Below are positions 16,769-25,748 of a DNA stretch of 64,000 nucleotides, piece after piece. Made by a program: the position numbers and the translations under genes. Within the stretch, counting starts at the first letter, position 1; each line of letters begins with the position of its first letter. The notes under the pieces were generated by a model that saw nothing but the letters and a program-made list of their open reading frames with translations, did no database searches and was not told where the DNA came from. Origin of the DNA: Nocardia panacis (GTDB taxonomy: Bacteria; Actinomycetota; Actinomycetes; Mycobacteriales; Mycobacteriaceae); contig NZ_QZFU01000010.1 in NCBI RefSeq assembly GCF_003598715.1, forward strand, positions 186,001 through 250,000, read 5' to 3'.

Positions 16769-17656
16769 ATGGATGGTGTCGGGTCTACGTTCCCGCGCAG
16801 GCAGTTGGGGCGTCACCTACGCGAGTTGCGGACATCGGTCGGGTTGACGATCGAAGCAGCGGCCGAGCTGATGCAGTGGAGCTTTGCCATGCTCCAGCGC
16901 CTTGAGAAAGGGCAGGTGGACAAGGTTCGCGACGTGGATGTCCGGGAGCTGTGCAGGATCTACGAGGCAGACACCGGAGACGTTGACATGCTGATCAAGC
17001 TTGCGCGACAAGCCAGCGTGCCCGAGTGGTGGCAAGCATACGAAGACCTGTTGCCCGAGAAGTTCGACGTTTACATCGGCTTGGAGAACTCCGCGAAGAA
17101 GCTCGTGGCCTATCAGTCGGAGTTGGTGCCGGGACTTCTTCAGACAGAGCGGTACGCGCGAACGCCGATCACTGCGGGCTTCCCTGAGCAGTCTCCGAGT
17201 GAGATTGAGAGGCTAGTTCAGTTGCGAATCAAGCGGCAATCGCTGATCACCCGGTCTGTCGCCCCACTGCATTTGGAGGTTGTGATCCACGAGTCGGTGC
17301 TGCGAACCGTGATCGGGTCGCGGCGGGTCATGGCTGAGCAGCTCAAGGCACTTGCTGACGCTAGTACGCGCGACAACATCAAGATTCAGATTCTCCCGTT
17401 CGACGCGGGATACCCCACAGGCAATCAGATCGGACCGTTCACCATCATGGATTTCGGCACAGGAGGGAAGGGGCGGCCGGTTGAGCCCCCGGTCGTGTAC
17501 GTGGAAGGCTTTACAGGAGCGCTGTACGTCGACCGCCCCAAGACCGTACAACGGTATCGTGAGGCACACGGGGTACTCAGGAGTAGCGCTCTTGATGTCC
17601 CGGCAAGCCGGAGGAAACTTCGGAATCTCGTAAAGGAGTTGGAACGTGAGCTATGA
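16769..17656 (+). CDS. XRE-family regulator with DUF5753 ligand domain
   Basis: 295 residues. Helix-turn-helix about residues 10-70 (LRELRTSVGLTIEAAAELMQWSFAMLQRLEKG), then the DUF5753 domain with its hallmarks YQSELVPGLLQTERYAR, LHLEVVIHESVLR and IQILPFDAGYP. In actinomycetes such genes pair with a small DUF397 gene, as here. ATG at 16769 with GGAGGT upstream. Uncommon in a phage genome; probably cargo acquired from a host. Confidence 0.9.
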   Translation: MDGVGSTFPRRQLGRHLRELRTSVGLTIEAAAELMQWSFAMLQRLEKGQVDKVRDVDVRELCRIYEADTGDVDMLIKLARQASVPEWWQAYEDLLPEKFDVYIGLENSAKKLVAYQSELVPGLLQTERYARTPITAGFPEQSPSEIERLVQLRIKRQSLITRSVAPLHLEVVIHESVLRTVIGSRRVMAEQLKALADASTRDNIKIQILPFDAGYPTGNQIGPFTIMDFGTGGKGRPVEPPVVYVEGFTGALYVDRPKTVQRYREAHGVLRSSALDVPASRRKLRNLVKELEREL

Positions 17657-17852
17657 CCTGTCCGGCGCTCGGTGGTTCAAGAGCAGCCACAGCGGAGCGA
17701 GCGGGGACTGCGTAGAGGTGGCGCACCTTAGTGGGGGTCGGGTCGGCGTTCGGGACTCTAACAACCCTGGCGGCCCTGCCCTGGTCTTTACCCCGAGCGA
17801 GTGGGATGCCTTCCTTGCAGGCGCACGTGACCGCGAGTTCGACCGGCCCTGA
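17646..17852 (+). CDS. DUF397 protein
   Basis: 68 residues with the full DUF397 pattern: ARWFKSSHSGASGDCVEVAHL, GRVGVRDSNNPGGPALVFTPSEWDAFL. It overlaps the end of the XRE-DUF5753 gene by 11 bases. The pair behaves as a regulator module in Streptomyces (BldB-like context); antitoxin-like roles have been proposed for the arrangement. GTG start. Confidence 0.92.
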   Translation: MSYDLSGARWFKSSHSGASGDCVEVAHLSGGRVGVRDSNNPGGPALVFTPSEWDAFLAGARDREFDRP

Positions 17853-17897
17853 GGCGCGACTCCAGACCGCCTGCACTCCAGGTCTTGAAACGCGAAA

Positions 17898-17933
17898 CAG
17901 TGCCCCACCTGCACAAATGCAAGTGGGGCACTG
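17898..17933 (+). terminator. Rho-independent-type hairpin after DUF397 gene
   Basis: Arms CAGTGCCCCAC and GTGGGGCACTG (11 bp, perfect) with further TGC/GCA pairing inside. It ends the XRE/DUF397 transcript. Confidence 0.75.
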
Positions 17934-18057
17934 GTCTATCTAGATGTCTCGGCCGTGAATCGCATCCACACGTCATATGGAGTGGAAAGCGTTCGGCCGC
18001 TACTGTTTTCATGTCAACGGCTGGAGTCGCCCCCGGTTTCGATGGTAGGACTATCCC

Positions 18058-18423
18058 ATGACCGTCCGTTTGAAAGTCGCGGCGATCGGAGCGGTGACCT
18101 TCGCAATCGTCCTCGGTGTTGGCGTCCTGTCATGGAGCTACCACGACGGCAAGTCCGCGGACGTGGGCAGCGGCCCGCACGCCGAGATGGTCTCACAATG
18201 CCAGCAAGCTGTACGCGACAAGTTGAAGGCACCGAGCACAGCGGCTTTCGGCCCGATGGATGCCAGGACGCCGATGAAGTCCGCTCCGGGGTGGGTGTAC
18301 AGGTCGTGGGTCGATTCGCAGAATAGTTTCGGGGCACTGCTGTGGGCGGATTTCGAATGCGATGTGTTCGTCAAGGACGGTCGAGTTGTCCAGGTCGTTC
18401 CGATCCTGACTCAACGGGAATAG
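18058..18423 (+). CDS. Small membrane-anchored protein
   Basis: 121 residues. One N-terminal membrane helix (VAAIGAVTFAIVLGVGVLSW) with the rest outside: QCQQAVRDKLKAPSTAAFG is a motif seen in small actinobacterial exported proteins, followed by a beta-rich domain with a second Cys. Independent transcript between two terminators, beside the tail genes. That setting suits a lysogenic-conversion or superinfection-exclusion protein, but nothing proves it. Confidence 0.6.
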   Translation: MTVRLKVAAIGAVTFAIVLGVGVLSWSYHDGKSADVGSGPHAEMVSQCQQAVRDKLKAPSTAAFGPMDARTPMKSAPGWVYRSWVDSQNSFGALLWADFECDVFVKDGRVVQVVPILTQRE

Positions 18424-18439
18424 TGGCCGAACGCATGGA

Positions 18440-18487
18440 ATGCCCCGTTTCCATCTGAAGCGATGGACACGGGGCATCTTTATTTTT
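18440..18487. terminator. Strong terminator between cargo and tail genes
   Basis: 16-nt arms (18440-18455 and 18462-18477, one mismatch) with a 6-nt loop and a T-rich tail on the plus strand. It sits between the rightward membrane-protein gene and the end of the leftward late operon and could serve both. Confidence 0.8.
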
Positions 18488-18500
18488 GGCTGACTCGTGG

Positions 18501-19205
18501 TCAGATATCGGCGGCGGCCCAATCATCGATTCCCCAGCCCACACTGTCGTAGTTTCCGAGGAAATTCTTGTTGCCGACAACGATGAAGACGGGGCGGCGA
18601 TAGTCCGGGCCGGTCGGGACGATTCCTGCTGTGTCCACCCATTGGCAGACCTGGGCGCTTCCGATATAGGCAGTGTAGGTGTTGTCGATTGCGGTGAGGC
18701 GCAGGCGTGATCCGACGCCGATGTTCAATCCGGTTTTCTGTGCACGTTCGGTAGATTTCCCGGTGTTGTCGTAGCTGTAGATCGAGGCTTGGTTATCCCA
18801 CATCTGGGCTACGACACCGGTACTTGATCCCGCTTTGAATCGTGCGCCGACACTGACCCCGTATCTGTTCGCGTTCAAAAGATTTTCTAGCCCGTCCTTG
18901 GGCGATACTGCGACCGCCGATACTTCGATATCGTCGGTAGCTAGCGGCTGTCGCCAAACACCCCAATAGAAATTGGTCACGCCGGCCGATTTCTCATCGG
19001 GCCGACCAGCGGCATTTCCGTATATGTAGGCCGAGAGGCCCGACGTATCCCAATTCGGCCCGAGTGGACCATTGGCGCGGTCGAAATTATCGGAGAATTC
19101 CTGCCGATTGGTCCAGATCAACGATGTTCCGACCGATATTCTCCGGACTCCTGCGCCGCCGATGCTGATGGCCTTGATTTCGCTGGCACCGATGCTTTGC
19201 CCCAA
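18501..19205 (-). CDS. Phage tail protein, possible receptor-binding domain
   Basis: 234 residues, last gene of the late operon. A short N-terminal attachment region (VRRISVGTSLIWTN) is followed by a lectin/LamG-like beta-sandwich starting at FSDNFDRANGPLGPNW. Such domains at the ends of tail operons in actinophages usually bind cell-wall sugars. TTG start next to the upstream TAA. Confidence 0.6.
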   Translation of the reverse strand: MGQSIGASEIKAISIGGAGVRRISVGTSLIWTNRQEFSDNFDRANGPLGPNWDTSGLSAYIYGNAAGRPDEKSAGVTNFYWGVWRQPLATDDIEVSAVAVSPKDGLENLLNANRYGVSVGARFKAGSSTGVVAQMWDNQASIYSYDNTGKSTERAQKTGLNIGVGSRLRLTAIDNTYTAYIGSAQVCQWVDTAGIVPTGPDYRRPVFIVVGNKNFLGNYDSVGWGIDDWAAADI

Positions 19206-20051
19206 TTACGCCGTCCTCAGATAGACGGTATTCGGATCTTTCGATGCCAGTGCGGTGTACTGGGCTTCGGTGCCTACCCAGAGTGTGAGGGATCGAGGGC
19301 CGGACTGGTCGCTGCCGGTTACCCGCCCGGTCGCGAGTTTGGCAGTGGTCACTGCGCCGTCCGCGAGCTTCGCTGTGGTCACGGCCTGGTCTGCGAGGTC
19401 GCTGGTCGGGACACCGCCCGCGGGCTTGGTGTACTTCGCTCCGATCGTTGCCGCCGTGGTAGCCGCGTACGAGGCATCATTGCCGATGGCTGCCGCGAGC
19501 TTCTTGAGCGTGTCCAATGCGGTTGGCGCGGAATCCCGCACTGTGGCAATCGCATTTGCAGCCGCCCCAGAGGGCTCTTTGGAATCGATGGCGGTTTGAA
19601 GCCCGGTCACATCCGTGATGGCGTGCGAATGGCCTGGCTGACTGGCGGTATCCGCTTTTGCCAGGGACGCCCGAATTTCGGGTTTCAGTTTCGGCGCGGC
19701 GACTCCATCGTCGGGCAGTACCGCGCCGACTGCGGCATCGGCCCACTTTTTCGCGTCGGTGGCAGATTTGGCGGCGTTGGTTGCGGAATTCTGCGCTTGG
19801 TCGCGCCAGCCTGCCAGCGAATCAACTTCCGGCAGAGATATCGGCGTGAGGTCGGTTGCTGCGACTGTGAACACGAGCGTGGAACCATTGCGTCGGGCGG
19901 CTGTTACGCTGTCGCCTTTCGGTCCGGTGTCGCCTTTCGGGCCGATATCTCCGCGCACGCCTGCCATGGGTACCAATAGACCACCGCCGGGGGATTCGAA
20001 TGGCATCGTAGTCGGCACGTTGGGCGGAACGGGGGTCAGTTGTTCTGTCAC
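19206..20051 (-). CDS. Tail fibre with collagen-like repeats
   Basis: About 281 residues. It has a short collagen-like run of G-x-y triplets (DIGPKGDTGPKGDS), a predicted coiled coil (SATNAAKSATDAKKWADAA), and a twice-repeated VTTAKLADGA unit. This is typical of trimeric tail fibres. I prefer the GTG at 20051 because it overlaps the upstream stop; an in-frame GTG at 20063 exists. Confidence 0.75.
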   Translation of the reverse strand: MTEQLTPVPPNVPTTMPFESPGGGLLVPMAGVRGDIGPKGDTGPKGDSVTAARRNGSTLVFTVAATDLTPISLPEVDSLAGWRDQAQNSATNAAKSATDAKKWADAAVGAVLPDDGVAAPKLKPEIRASLAKADTASQPGHSHAITDVTGLQTAIDSKEPSGAAANAIATVRDSAPTALDTLKKLAAAIGNDASYAATTAATIGAKYTKPAGGVPTSDLADQAVTTAKLADGAVTTAKLATGRVTGSDQSGPRSLTLWVGTEAQYTALASKDPNTVYLRTA

Positions 20052-20379
20052 TGTTGCGGCCACCTCTTTACATATCCGAACTGGAGCACCGATCTATCCG
20101 GCGGCGTGGTGTTGTCGTCTGCGAATACGAGCCGATACAGAGTGCGCGACAGGATCACGCTGTGTATTTCATATTGGGTTCGAACCGACGCCCATTCGCC
20201 CGAGATTGTGAAGACCCACTTGTCGCCGACTTTGCCGTCTGCGCCGTTCAGGAACTCCAGATTCAGTCGAACCCGACCGGGAACCCGCCTGCCCAGCGGT
20301 AGGACCATTTGAAATCTTCCCCGTCGGTGAGGTTCAACGTGTAGATGGGCGCGATGCGCCCGATTTCACCGCCTGCCAT
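20048..20379 (-). pseudogene. LtfC-like tail protein split by an apparent frameshift
   Basis: The first 38 codons (ATG at 20379, GGGGGGAAG before it) give IYTLNLTDGEDFKWSYRWAG then hit TGA at 20263-20265. The minus-one frame continues with RLNLEFLNGADG, KWVFTISGEWASV and LYRLVFADDN to 20048. Together they match the layout of LtfC-type proteins. Adding one G at the GGG run (20272-20274) would restore a single ~109-residue protein. No classical slippery heptamer is present, so a mutation or base-call error is likelier than programmed frameshifting. Confidence 0.6.
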
Positions 20380-20782
20380 CTTCCCCCCTGTACTGCGCCA
20401 ACTCTCGTCGTAGCGCCGCGATTTCGGCGCGAGCCTCGACCAATTGATCCTTCAGTTCGGCTATTTCGCTTTGATGGCGTGCACGGTCTTCGGTGCGTTG
20501 GCGTTCGTGTCGTTCCGCGTCGGCTTGCCGTGCTGCGGCCAACGACTCGAGTTGGGCGCTCACCCCGGCCAACTGAATCGAGAGCGTCGCTGTGCGTTGA
20601 TCGTTCAGCAGCGCGTATGCCGCTTCGAGGTGCCGCAGTCGAGCGACTCTCCGAACGCGTCGCCCGGAAGCGAACGCGAGGATCGGTGCGAGGATTGCCC
20701 GGACCTTCGGGACTGCGGCGGCCGCCATGGTCAAGACCGCAGCGGCCACCCCCGCCCACATCACCCACGGATGCTGATCCAC
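20366..20782 (-). CDS. Membrane-anchored coiled-coil protein of the lysis cassette
   Basis: 138 residues: one N-terminal membrane helix (MWAGVAAAVLTMAAAAV) and a long coiled coil (about residues 45-135, rich in Glu, Arg, Gln, Ala). It follows the holin in the transcript and overlaps the LtfC-like start. It could be a spanin-like or lysis-accessory protein, or a tail-assembly factor. GTG start. Confidence 0.5.
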   Translation of the reverse strand: MDQHPWVMWAGVAAAVLTMAAAAVPKVRAILAPILAFASGRRVRRVARLRHLEAAYALLNDQRTATLSIQLAGVSAQLESLAAARQADAERHERQRTEDRARHQSEIAELKDQLVEARAEIAALRRELAQYRGEDGRR

Positions 20783-20788
20783 TACGGC

Positions 20789-21031
20789 CTACCGGACCGG
20801 GCGCGCGGCCAACCACGGTGCGTAGGTCTCGATGACCGCGTCAACCGCCGGAAGCGCCATCAATCGAGTGATGAGCGCCGTCACAGCGAGTACCTGCGCG
20901 CCGTACACGGTTTGGTCGACGCCGGTTGTGGTCAGCAGGACGGGTATCACTGACAGCAGCGCGACGAGTACCGCGACCGCGGTTCGTGCCGTGGCCCGCC
21001 AACCGTGCTGTACCTGGGTGGCCTGGTTCAT
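20789..21031 (-). CDS. Putative holin
   Basis: 80 residues with two membrane helices (AVAVLVALLSVIPVLLTTTG and VYGAQVLAVTALITRLMAL), a basic N-terminal arm and a short tail, directly coupled (ATGA) to the endolysin gene. Topology and position are those of actinophage holins that let the endolysin reach the wall. AAGGAG upstream of the ATG. Confidence 0.75.
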   Translation of the reverse strand: MNQATQVQHGWRATARTAVAVLVALLSVIPVLLTTTGVDQTVYGAQVLAVTALITRLMALPAVDAVIETYAPWLAARPVR

Positions 21032-22335
21032 GCCGACGCTCCTTCGCCGTGACTCGCTGCCGCCGCCATCGCGGTTTCGAGTGCCGCGAGTCTGGTGCGG
21101 ATATCGCCGATCGAATCGACCAGGGTCATGGGAGCGCCGTCCTTGCTCCCGAGCTGTGCCCAGCCCGGATACTCGCCCACGTTCGGACTGCCGGTGAGCT
21201 GTGCGCGAATGTCGCGGACCGCCGCCAGGATGTCTTCGGATGCCGCCATCTCTTCCCCCTCTTGTTGTCTGCCGAACAGCTCGGCTAAATCGTTGCGTGA
21301 ACCGCGGAATGCATTCACGTCCAAAGTCATGCCTGCTACCTGTCCCCGGTCGCTGAATTGCAGGATGGCTACGGTGTTTCCGCCGTACCCTGTCCAGCGG
21401 GAATCGTCATCACCCGGATACAGCACGGACGCGGGCAACCCGCCACCGAGCACGTAGCTCGACGCCATCAACGGCGGCAGGCCCGCGAGATCCGGGGAAC
21501 CGATGTGATCGCGCCAGTACCACTGGGGCAGGTACACCAGATTCACGACGTACCCGCGCGCCCGGAATTCGGCGCACACCGCGCGCAGGGTGGAGATGTC
21601 TCCGGAGCCTTCTTCGTGGTCGAGCATCACTGGATAGGCGCGGTTCGGTTCGACGCGTTCGTAGTTGTCGACCTGCGCGGCCGCATCCTCCTGGGACACG
21701 TAGTGATACGCGCCGAACAACAGGCCCGCGTCGGCGGCCTGGTCGCGCTGGGTTGTGTACTCCGGGCTCACATAGTCCGTACCCTGGCTGGCCTTCGCCA
21801 ACACAAAGGCGAACCCTTCCCGCGCGACCCGCGCGAGATCGATTCCGGCTTGCCAACCGGAGATGTCGATACCGTAGTGCGTCATCGGGTCCCCCTTCTG
21901 CGCCAATGGTCGGGTACCGGGTTCAGTCGCTCCTTCGAGCCACGGTGCCGGATCGATCTGCGACCCGGCGCGCCACACCGATGGATGCACCTCGAAATGG
22001 CAATGCAGACCAGTGGATTCCCCAGCACTGCCGACGTAGGCGATCACCTGGCCCGCGTCCACCCAATCGCCAACCGACAAACCGGTCGCGTACGCGTCCC
22101 ACATGTGCCCGTAGACCGTGGCGCCGCCGCCCGCGGACTCGGGATGGTCGAGAACGATCCACTGCCCGAAACCCTGTGCCGCACCGATATACGCCACGGT
22201 GCCGGCCTGCGCGGCGTAGATGGGAGTGCCATCGGCCGCTGCGAAGTCGAGGCCATAGTGGAGCGTGCCCCAGCGCGGTCCGAATCCGGAGGCGAGTGTG
22301 TAGGTGCCCTCTGCCAGTGGCATGTATCGAGTCAT
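21028..22335 (-). CDS. Endolysin with M23 peptidase and GH25 muramidase domains
   Basis: 435 residues, modular. Residues ~10-140 are an M23 zinc endopeptidase: HYGLDFAA (HxxxD) and HCHFEV (HxH) supply metal ligands. Residues ~150-350 are a GH25-type muramidase (YGIDISGWQAGID, AYHYVSQ, VMLDHEEGSGD, ILQFSD). The C-terminal 70 residues are a small helical region possibly for wall binding. It cuts both peptide and glycan bonds of peptidoglycan. Coupled to the holin. Confidence 0.88.
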   Translation of the reverse strand: MTRYMPLAEGTYTLASGFGPRWGTLHYGLDFAAADGTPIYAAQAGTVAYIGAAQGFGQWIVLDHPESAGGGATVYGHMWDAYATGLSVGDWVDAGQVIAYVGSAGESTGLHCHFEVHPSVWRAGSQIDPAPWLEGATEPGTRPLAQKGDPMTHYGIDISGWQAGIDLARVAREGFAFVLAKASQGTDYVSPEYTTQRDQAADAGLLFGAYHYVSQEDAAAQVDNYERVEPNRAYPVMLDHEEGSGDISTLRAVCAEFRARGYVVNLVYLPQWYWRDHIGSPDLAGLPPLMASSYVLGGGLPASVLYPGDDDSRWTGYGGNTVAILQFSDRGQVAGMTLDVNAFRGSRNDLAELFGRQQEGEEMAASEDILAAVRDIRAQLTGSPNVGEYPGWAQLGSKDGAPMTLVDSIGDIRTRLAALETAMAAAASHGEGASA

Positions 22336-23222
22336 TGCAGCTTCCCCCCATCAGGTACCGATGGTGTGTAGATCTTGTTCGTTGCGTCTTTCGACCAGCG
22401 GGTTGCGGTCAATCCGGACATCACTGAGCCGCCCCGCAGATTGCACTCCGCGACCGACACGGCCGCCCCTCGAGTGGAGGCGATGCCGTCGTATCGCATG
22501 GTCACCCGCACGTATGCCCAACTTTCCGGTGCCGCAGGATCGTTCTCCGGTGGCATGTCATCCAATACGACCGTGTGCGCGAATGTCGTGGTGAATGGTG
22601 TGGAGACGATCGTGAACAGTTGCGCGCTGTATACGGCGACGTTGGTCAGCGCGTCGCATTGTCGGACGGTCAGCAGATCGCCTTTGCCGTTGAAGACCTC
22701 GATCCAGTAAACGGGGGCGATCGGGTCGTAGCTGATCAACACAATGAAGTAGGGCGGGGTCGCGATAGGAACGATCAGTTCGTTCGTGGTATGCCCGACA
22801 CTCGTCAGATGGGTATCCACTCGCCACAGGCCACCGGCTTTCAGGACCAGCCAACCCGACTTGTCTCCGCTCGGCTTGACGACACCAGCGTGCTTGACGG
22901 GGCCGACGCCGGTGTCGAACGGAAGCACCACTTTCGCACCGGCCCGCACACTCCAGTTCCGCCCGAGGTACGCGGACGCGAACCCCGATACCCCACGCAG
23001 GAGGTCCAGCCGATTCGACAGCGCCGCTTGCCCATTCAGCACCGACGCCAATCCATCGTCGTTGGCTCTCCACTGCTTCCGGAACGTGTCCTGCGCGCCT
23101 TGCCACGCCTGTTTGATCGGTAGCCCCATCTGTTGACGGGTCCCGTCCTCGGTCTGGTCGGCACCGAACCGACTGCCGATCGTGTAGGCACCGTCCGGGC
23201 GGTTGCCCGATGGTGTGGTCAC
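22332..23222 (-). CDS. Minor tail protein, paralogue of the next gene
   Basis: 296 residues from the GTG at 23222, which overlaps the upstream stop; the longer upstream reading is discarded. It shares with its neighbour the N-terminal pattern RPDGAYTIGSRFG, the helical ALSNRLDLLRGVSGF and a beta-rich C-terminal domain (GLWRVDTHLT). Found between the tail tip and the lysin in related actinophages. Probably part of the baseplate or tail appendage. Confidence 0.65.
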   Translation of the reverse strand: MTTPSGNRPDGAYTIGSRFGADQTEDGTRQQMGLPIKQAWQGAQDTFRKQWRANDDGLASVLNGQAALSNRLDLLRGVSGFASAYLGRNWSVRAGAKVVLPFDTGVGPVKHAGVVKPSGDKSGWLVLKAGGLWRVDTHLTSVGHTTNELIVPIATPPYFIVLISYDPIAPVYWIEVFNGKGDLLTVRQCDALTNVAVYSAQLFTIVSTPFTTTFAHTVVLDDMPPENDPAAPESWAYVRVTMRYDGIASTRGAAVSVAECNLRGGSVMSGLTATRWSKDATNKIYTPSVPDGGKLQ

Positions 23223-23953
23223 GACAGCACCCCACCATCCGGCACGGTCGGCGCTTGCACGTTGTTGTCGGTGCGCGAGTCCCACTTGTTCACCGACAAC
23301 GCCGATTTCACGGTCCCGCCGTCGATCCAATGCCAATCCTTCGGATGTGCGGCATGACACTGCACAACGAATTTCTGGTCTTCGGGAATGACGAATGTGT
23401 GGGAGAAAGCGCAGGTTTCGGGACCATACGGCGTGATCACGCCGTCGAATTCCTTCTCCGTGTACACCGCGCCGCTATCGGCATACAGCACCACGATTTT
23501 CGTTTGACCGGCCGTGTTGCTCTGCCCCCACCCGCTCGGCGCGGGCCGCCATGTCAGATGCGCGTCCGCGCGCCAGAGTCCCTTACTCAGCAGTCGAATC
23601 CCGTTCTGCGCCAACTCAGTTCCCTTCCGGGGGCCGAGCTGGGAGTCGAACGGGAGTCGCCGGTACGCGCCGCCCGCGAGCTGCCAGTTGGCGGACAAGA
23701 ATAGGCTGCAATACCCGGACACGCCTTCGAGTAGGTCCAGCCGGTTGTTGAAGTCGAGCTGGCTGTCCCGAAAGTCATTGAGCCGGTTTGTGATGCCGTC
23801 GTTGACCTGCTTGATGCCGGTTTGGGCATCCTGATACCCGCCGAGGACGTTGCCGCGCAGCAACTTTCGCACGTCCGCTTCGGTGATGCCCTGCCCGTAT
23901 CTACTACCGAGGGTCCAGGCCCCGTCCGGCGCGTTCTGGCCCGGCATGGTCAT
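23219..23953 (-). CDS. Minor tail protein, paralogue of the previous entry
   Basis: 244 residues. APDGAWTLGSRYGQGI at the N-terminus, FNNRLDLLEGVSGYC in the middle and GLWRADAHLTW later match its paralogue, so the pair arose by duplication; the C-terminal parts have diverged. ATG at 23953 with AAGGAGG upstream. Confidence 0.65.
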   Translation of the reverse strand: MTMPGQNAPDGAWTLGSRYGQGITEADVRKLLRGNVLGGYQDAQTGIKQVNDGITNRLNDFRDSQLDFNNRLDLLEGVSGYCSLFLSANWQLAGGAYRRLPFDSQLGPRKGTELAQNGIRLLSKGLWRADAHLTWRPAPSGWGQSNTAGQTKIVVLYADSGAVYTEKEFDGVITPYGPETCAFSHTFVIPEDQKFVVQCHAAHPKDWHWIDGGTVKSALSVNKWDSRTDNNVQAPTVPDGGVLS

Positions 23954-23970
23954 GGACTGGTCACCTCCTT

Positions 23971-24510
23971 CTAAACGCCGGGGTAGCGGCGCATGATCCC
24001 GTCACGGCGCTTTCCGGTCATCTCGGTCGCTATCACTCGACGCCGCTCACCGGGCGACGCGTTCATCAAATAGCCGAGGACGAATGACACCGAGTGATCC
24101 GCCGGGTTGAACTGCGGACCCACGACTTCCGCGCCTTCGGCCGCGGTCGGTCGATCACCGATCCGGCCGAGCTGCCGCAAGCGCTCGAGCATGACCTCTT
24201 GTTCGTGCACGGTGTATTCGGCTGGATCGGGGATGCTGATGGGCTCGGTGTCGGGTTCATCGATACCGACCACCTGCATGGACGGATTCAGGGCGTGTTG
24301 CTGGCCGCGCCAGGGCGGCCGAATCTTCTTCGTCTGCAATTCCGGGTGGTGCCGGAATCCCAAGTCCCAGAAGAGTTCCGACCATTCGGCGCGGGCTTCG
24401 GGCTGCACGATCAGTGGCGTTGTCCCATAGAACGGCAGGCAGACGAAAGCCCATTGGTACGCCTCTTTCGGATCTTCCGGATCGCAATTTTCCTGTGTCG
24501 GCAGACGCAT
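23971..24510 (-). CDS. DUF2744-like phage tail protein
   Basis: 179 residues. LFWDLGFRHHPELQTKKI followed by a Pro-rich stretch resembles DUF2744 proteins next to minor tail genes of mycobacteriophages. No catalytic motif. The ATG overlaps the upstream TAA by one base (TAATG). Confidence 0.6.
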   Translation of the reverse strand: MRLPTQENCDPEDPKEAYQWAFVCLPFYGTTPLIVQPEARAEWSELFWDLGFRHHPELQTKKIRPPWRGQQHALNPSMQVVGIDEPDTEPISIPDPAEYTVHEQEVMLERLRQLGRIGDRPTAAEGAEVVGPQFNPADHSVSFVLGYLMNASPGERRRVIATEMTGKRRDGIMRRYPGV

Positions 24511-25748
24511 TACCCGAGCACCCCGAGATCACGCAAAATTCCCAATATCTCCTGGAATTGTTCCCATGCCTTGACGACCGGGTCCTCCGGTTCCCGCTCG
24601 CCGAGGACGATATGCCATTTCGGGGCTTGGTCCCGTGACCATTCTAATGTCAGCTCCGATACGCGTTCGATGTTGATCTGACCGGGTGGAAGCCCCAGTG
24701 CTGCCACGCCTATGCGTGATCCGATGTAGTAGTGGCCGTGCCCGTTCTGGCCTACGCGCCACCCTCCGGCCCCGTCTTCGATCGTGACTTTCAGTCGTGT
24801 TGTTTCGCGTGTTTCCCAGAGCGCCGTTCGCATGGCCAGCAGCCAGGCGATTGTGTAGGCTTTGTCGCCGTTCGGGCCGAATCTTTCCTTCAGATGGAAT
24901 TGGCCGAGGCGGGCGATTCTGTCCGCATCTTTCCACGCACCGAATGCCATGAAGACGTTGCTGTAGATGGGGTGCAGAATCGTGTCTGCGACATTTCCGA
25001 GATCGGGCACCCCCGGAATGAGGGCGAGCAGTGATCCCGCCAGTTTTATTGCCGCCGAGATGCCTTCGTTCACGCCCGGCATCGAGGAACCACCGGCGAC
25101 TACCTGAACATCGGATGCCGGTTTCCACGAGTACTCCGATGTTTGTACGGCACCGTATTCGTTTTCGTGGTAGATGATTCCCGGAACGGCCGCGAGGGTG
25201 CCTTGCCATCCCGGTCGGTAGTATTCGGTCGGCATATTCGGGTCCGGTGCCTTGTCGACCGCGTCCCATTTTCCGTCCGGTGTCGTGATGATCTTCTCGT
25301 GGCGTAGTCCGGTGAATACGTCTCCGCCGAACGCGGTGCCGGTTCGCGCGCCGGAGTGGTCTACGGCATCGATCACCAAGCAGCCGTGCCGGAGCTTCGC
25401 CCCCGGCCACGGTGGTTCGTCCCCGTCGAGGTAGCGGCGCACTTCCCAGGTGAGTTGCGCGTCCTTCATGACGTTCTTGGTGGCGTCGTGCAGTGTTTTG
25501 AATCGGGAATGAACCACTGCGGTGACAGATTCGTCCGGGGTCAAATCGGGCTTGACTATCATGGTCCAGTTCTGGCCCGCGAAGTCGCCCCACTGCCGAA
25601 AGTCGAGCGGATTGTCCGGCAGCATCCACAGCGATTGTTCCAGCCGTCGGATTTGCGCCATTGCCGTGGTCTTCACTGCCCAGCGCGCTTTGCCCCAGGC
25701 CAGCCAAAGTTTCGGAAACTGAAATTCCGCCGGAGTGAATGGATTTGC
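24510..25748 (-). pseudogene. Minor tail protein, C-terminal portion (after 55-nt insertion)
   Basis: Open frame beginning right after the insertion with ANPFTPAEFQFPKLW and running to LRDLGVLG. Segments SLWMLPDNPLDFRQWGDF, VVAGGSSMPGVNEGISAAIK and AYTIAWLLAMRTALWETR match the ~550-600-residue Gp37-like minor tail proteins of actinophages. It has no good start of its own: the first candidate is a GTG at 25676 with a poor ribosome site. The frame has no other stop or shift, so it is young damage or is still translated as part of one product. Confidence 0.8.

Noticed and set aside
20263-20308. Programmed minus-one frameshift in the LtfC-like gene
   Set aside because: No X-XXY-YYZ heptamer in the overlap; a lost G in a GGG run explains it more simply.
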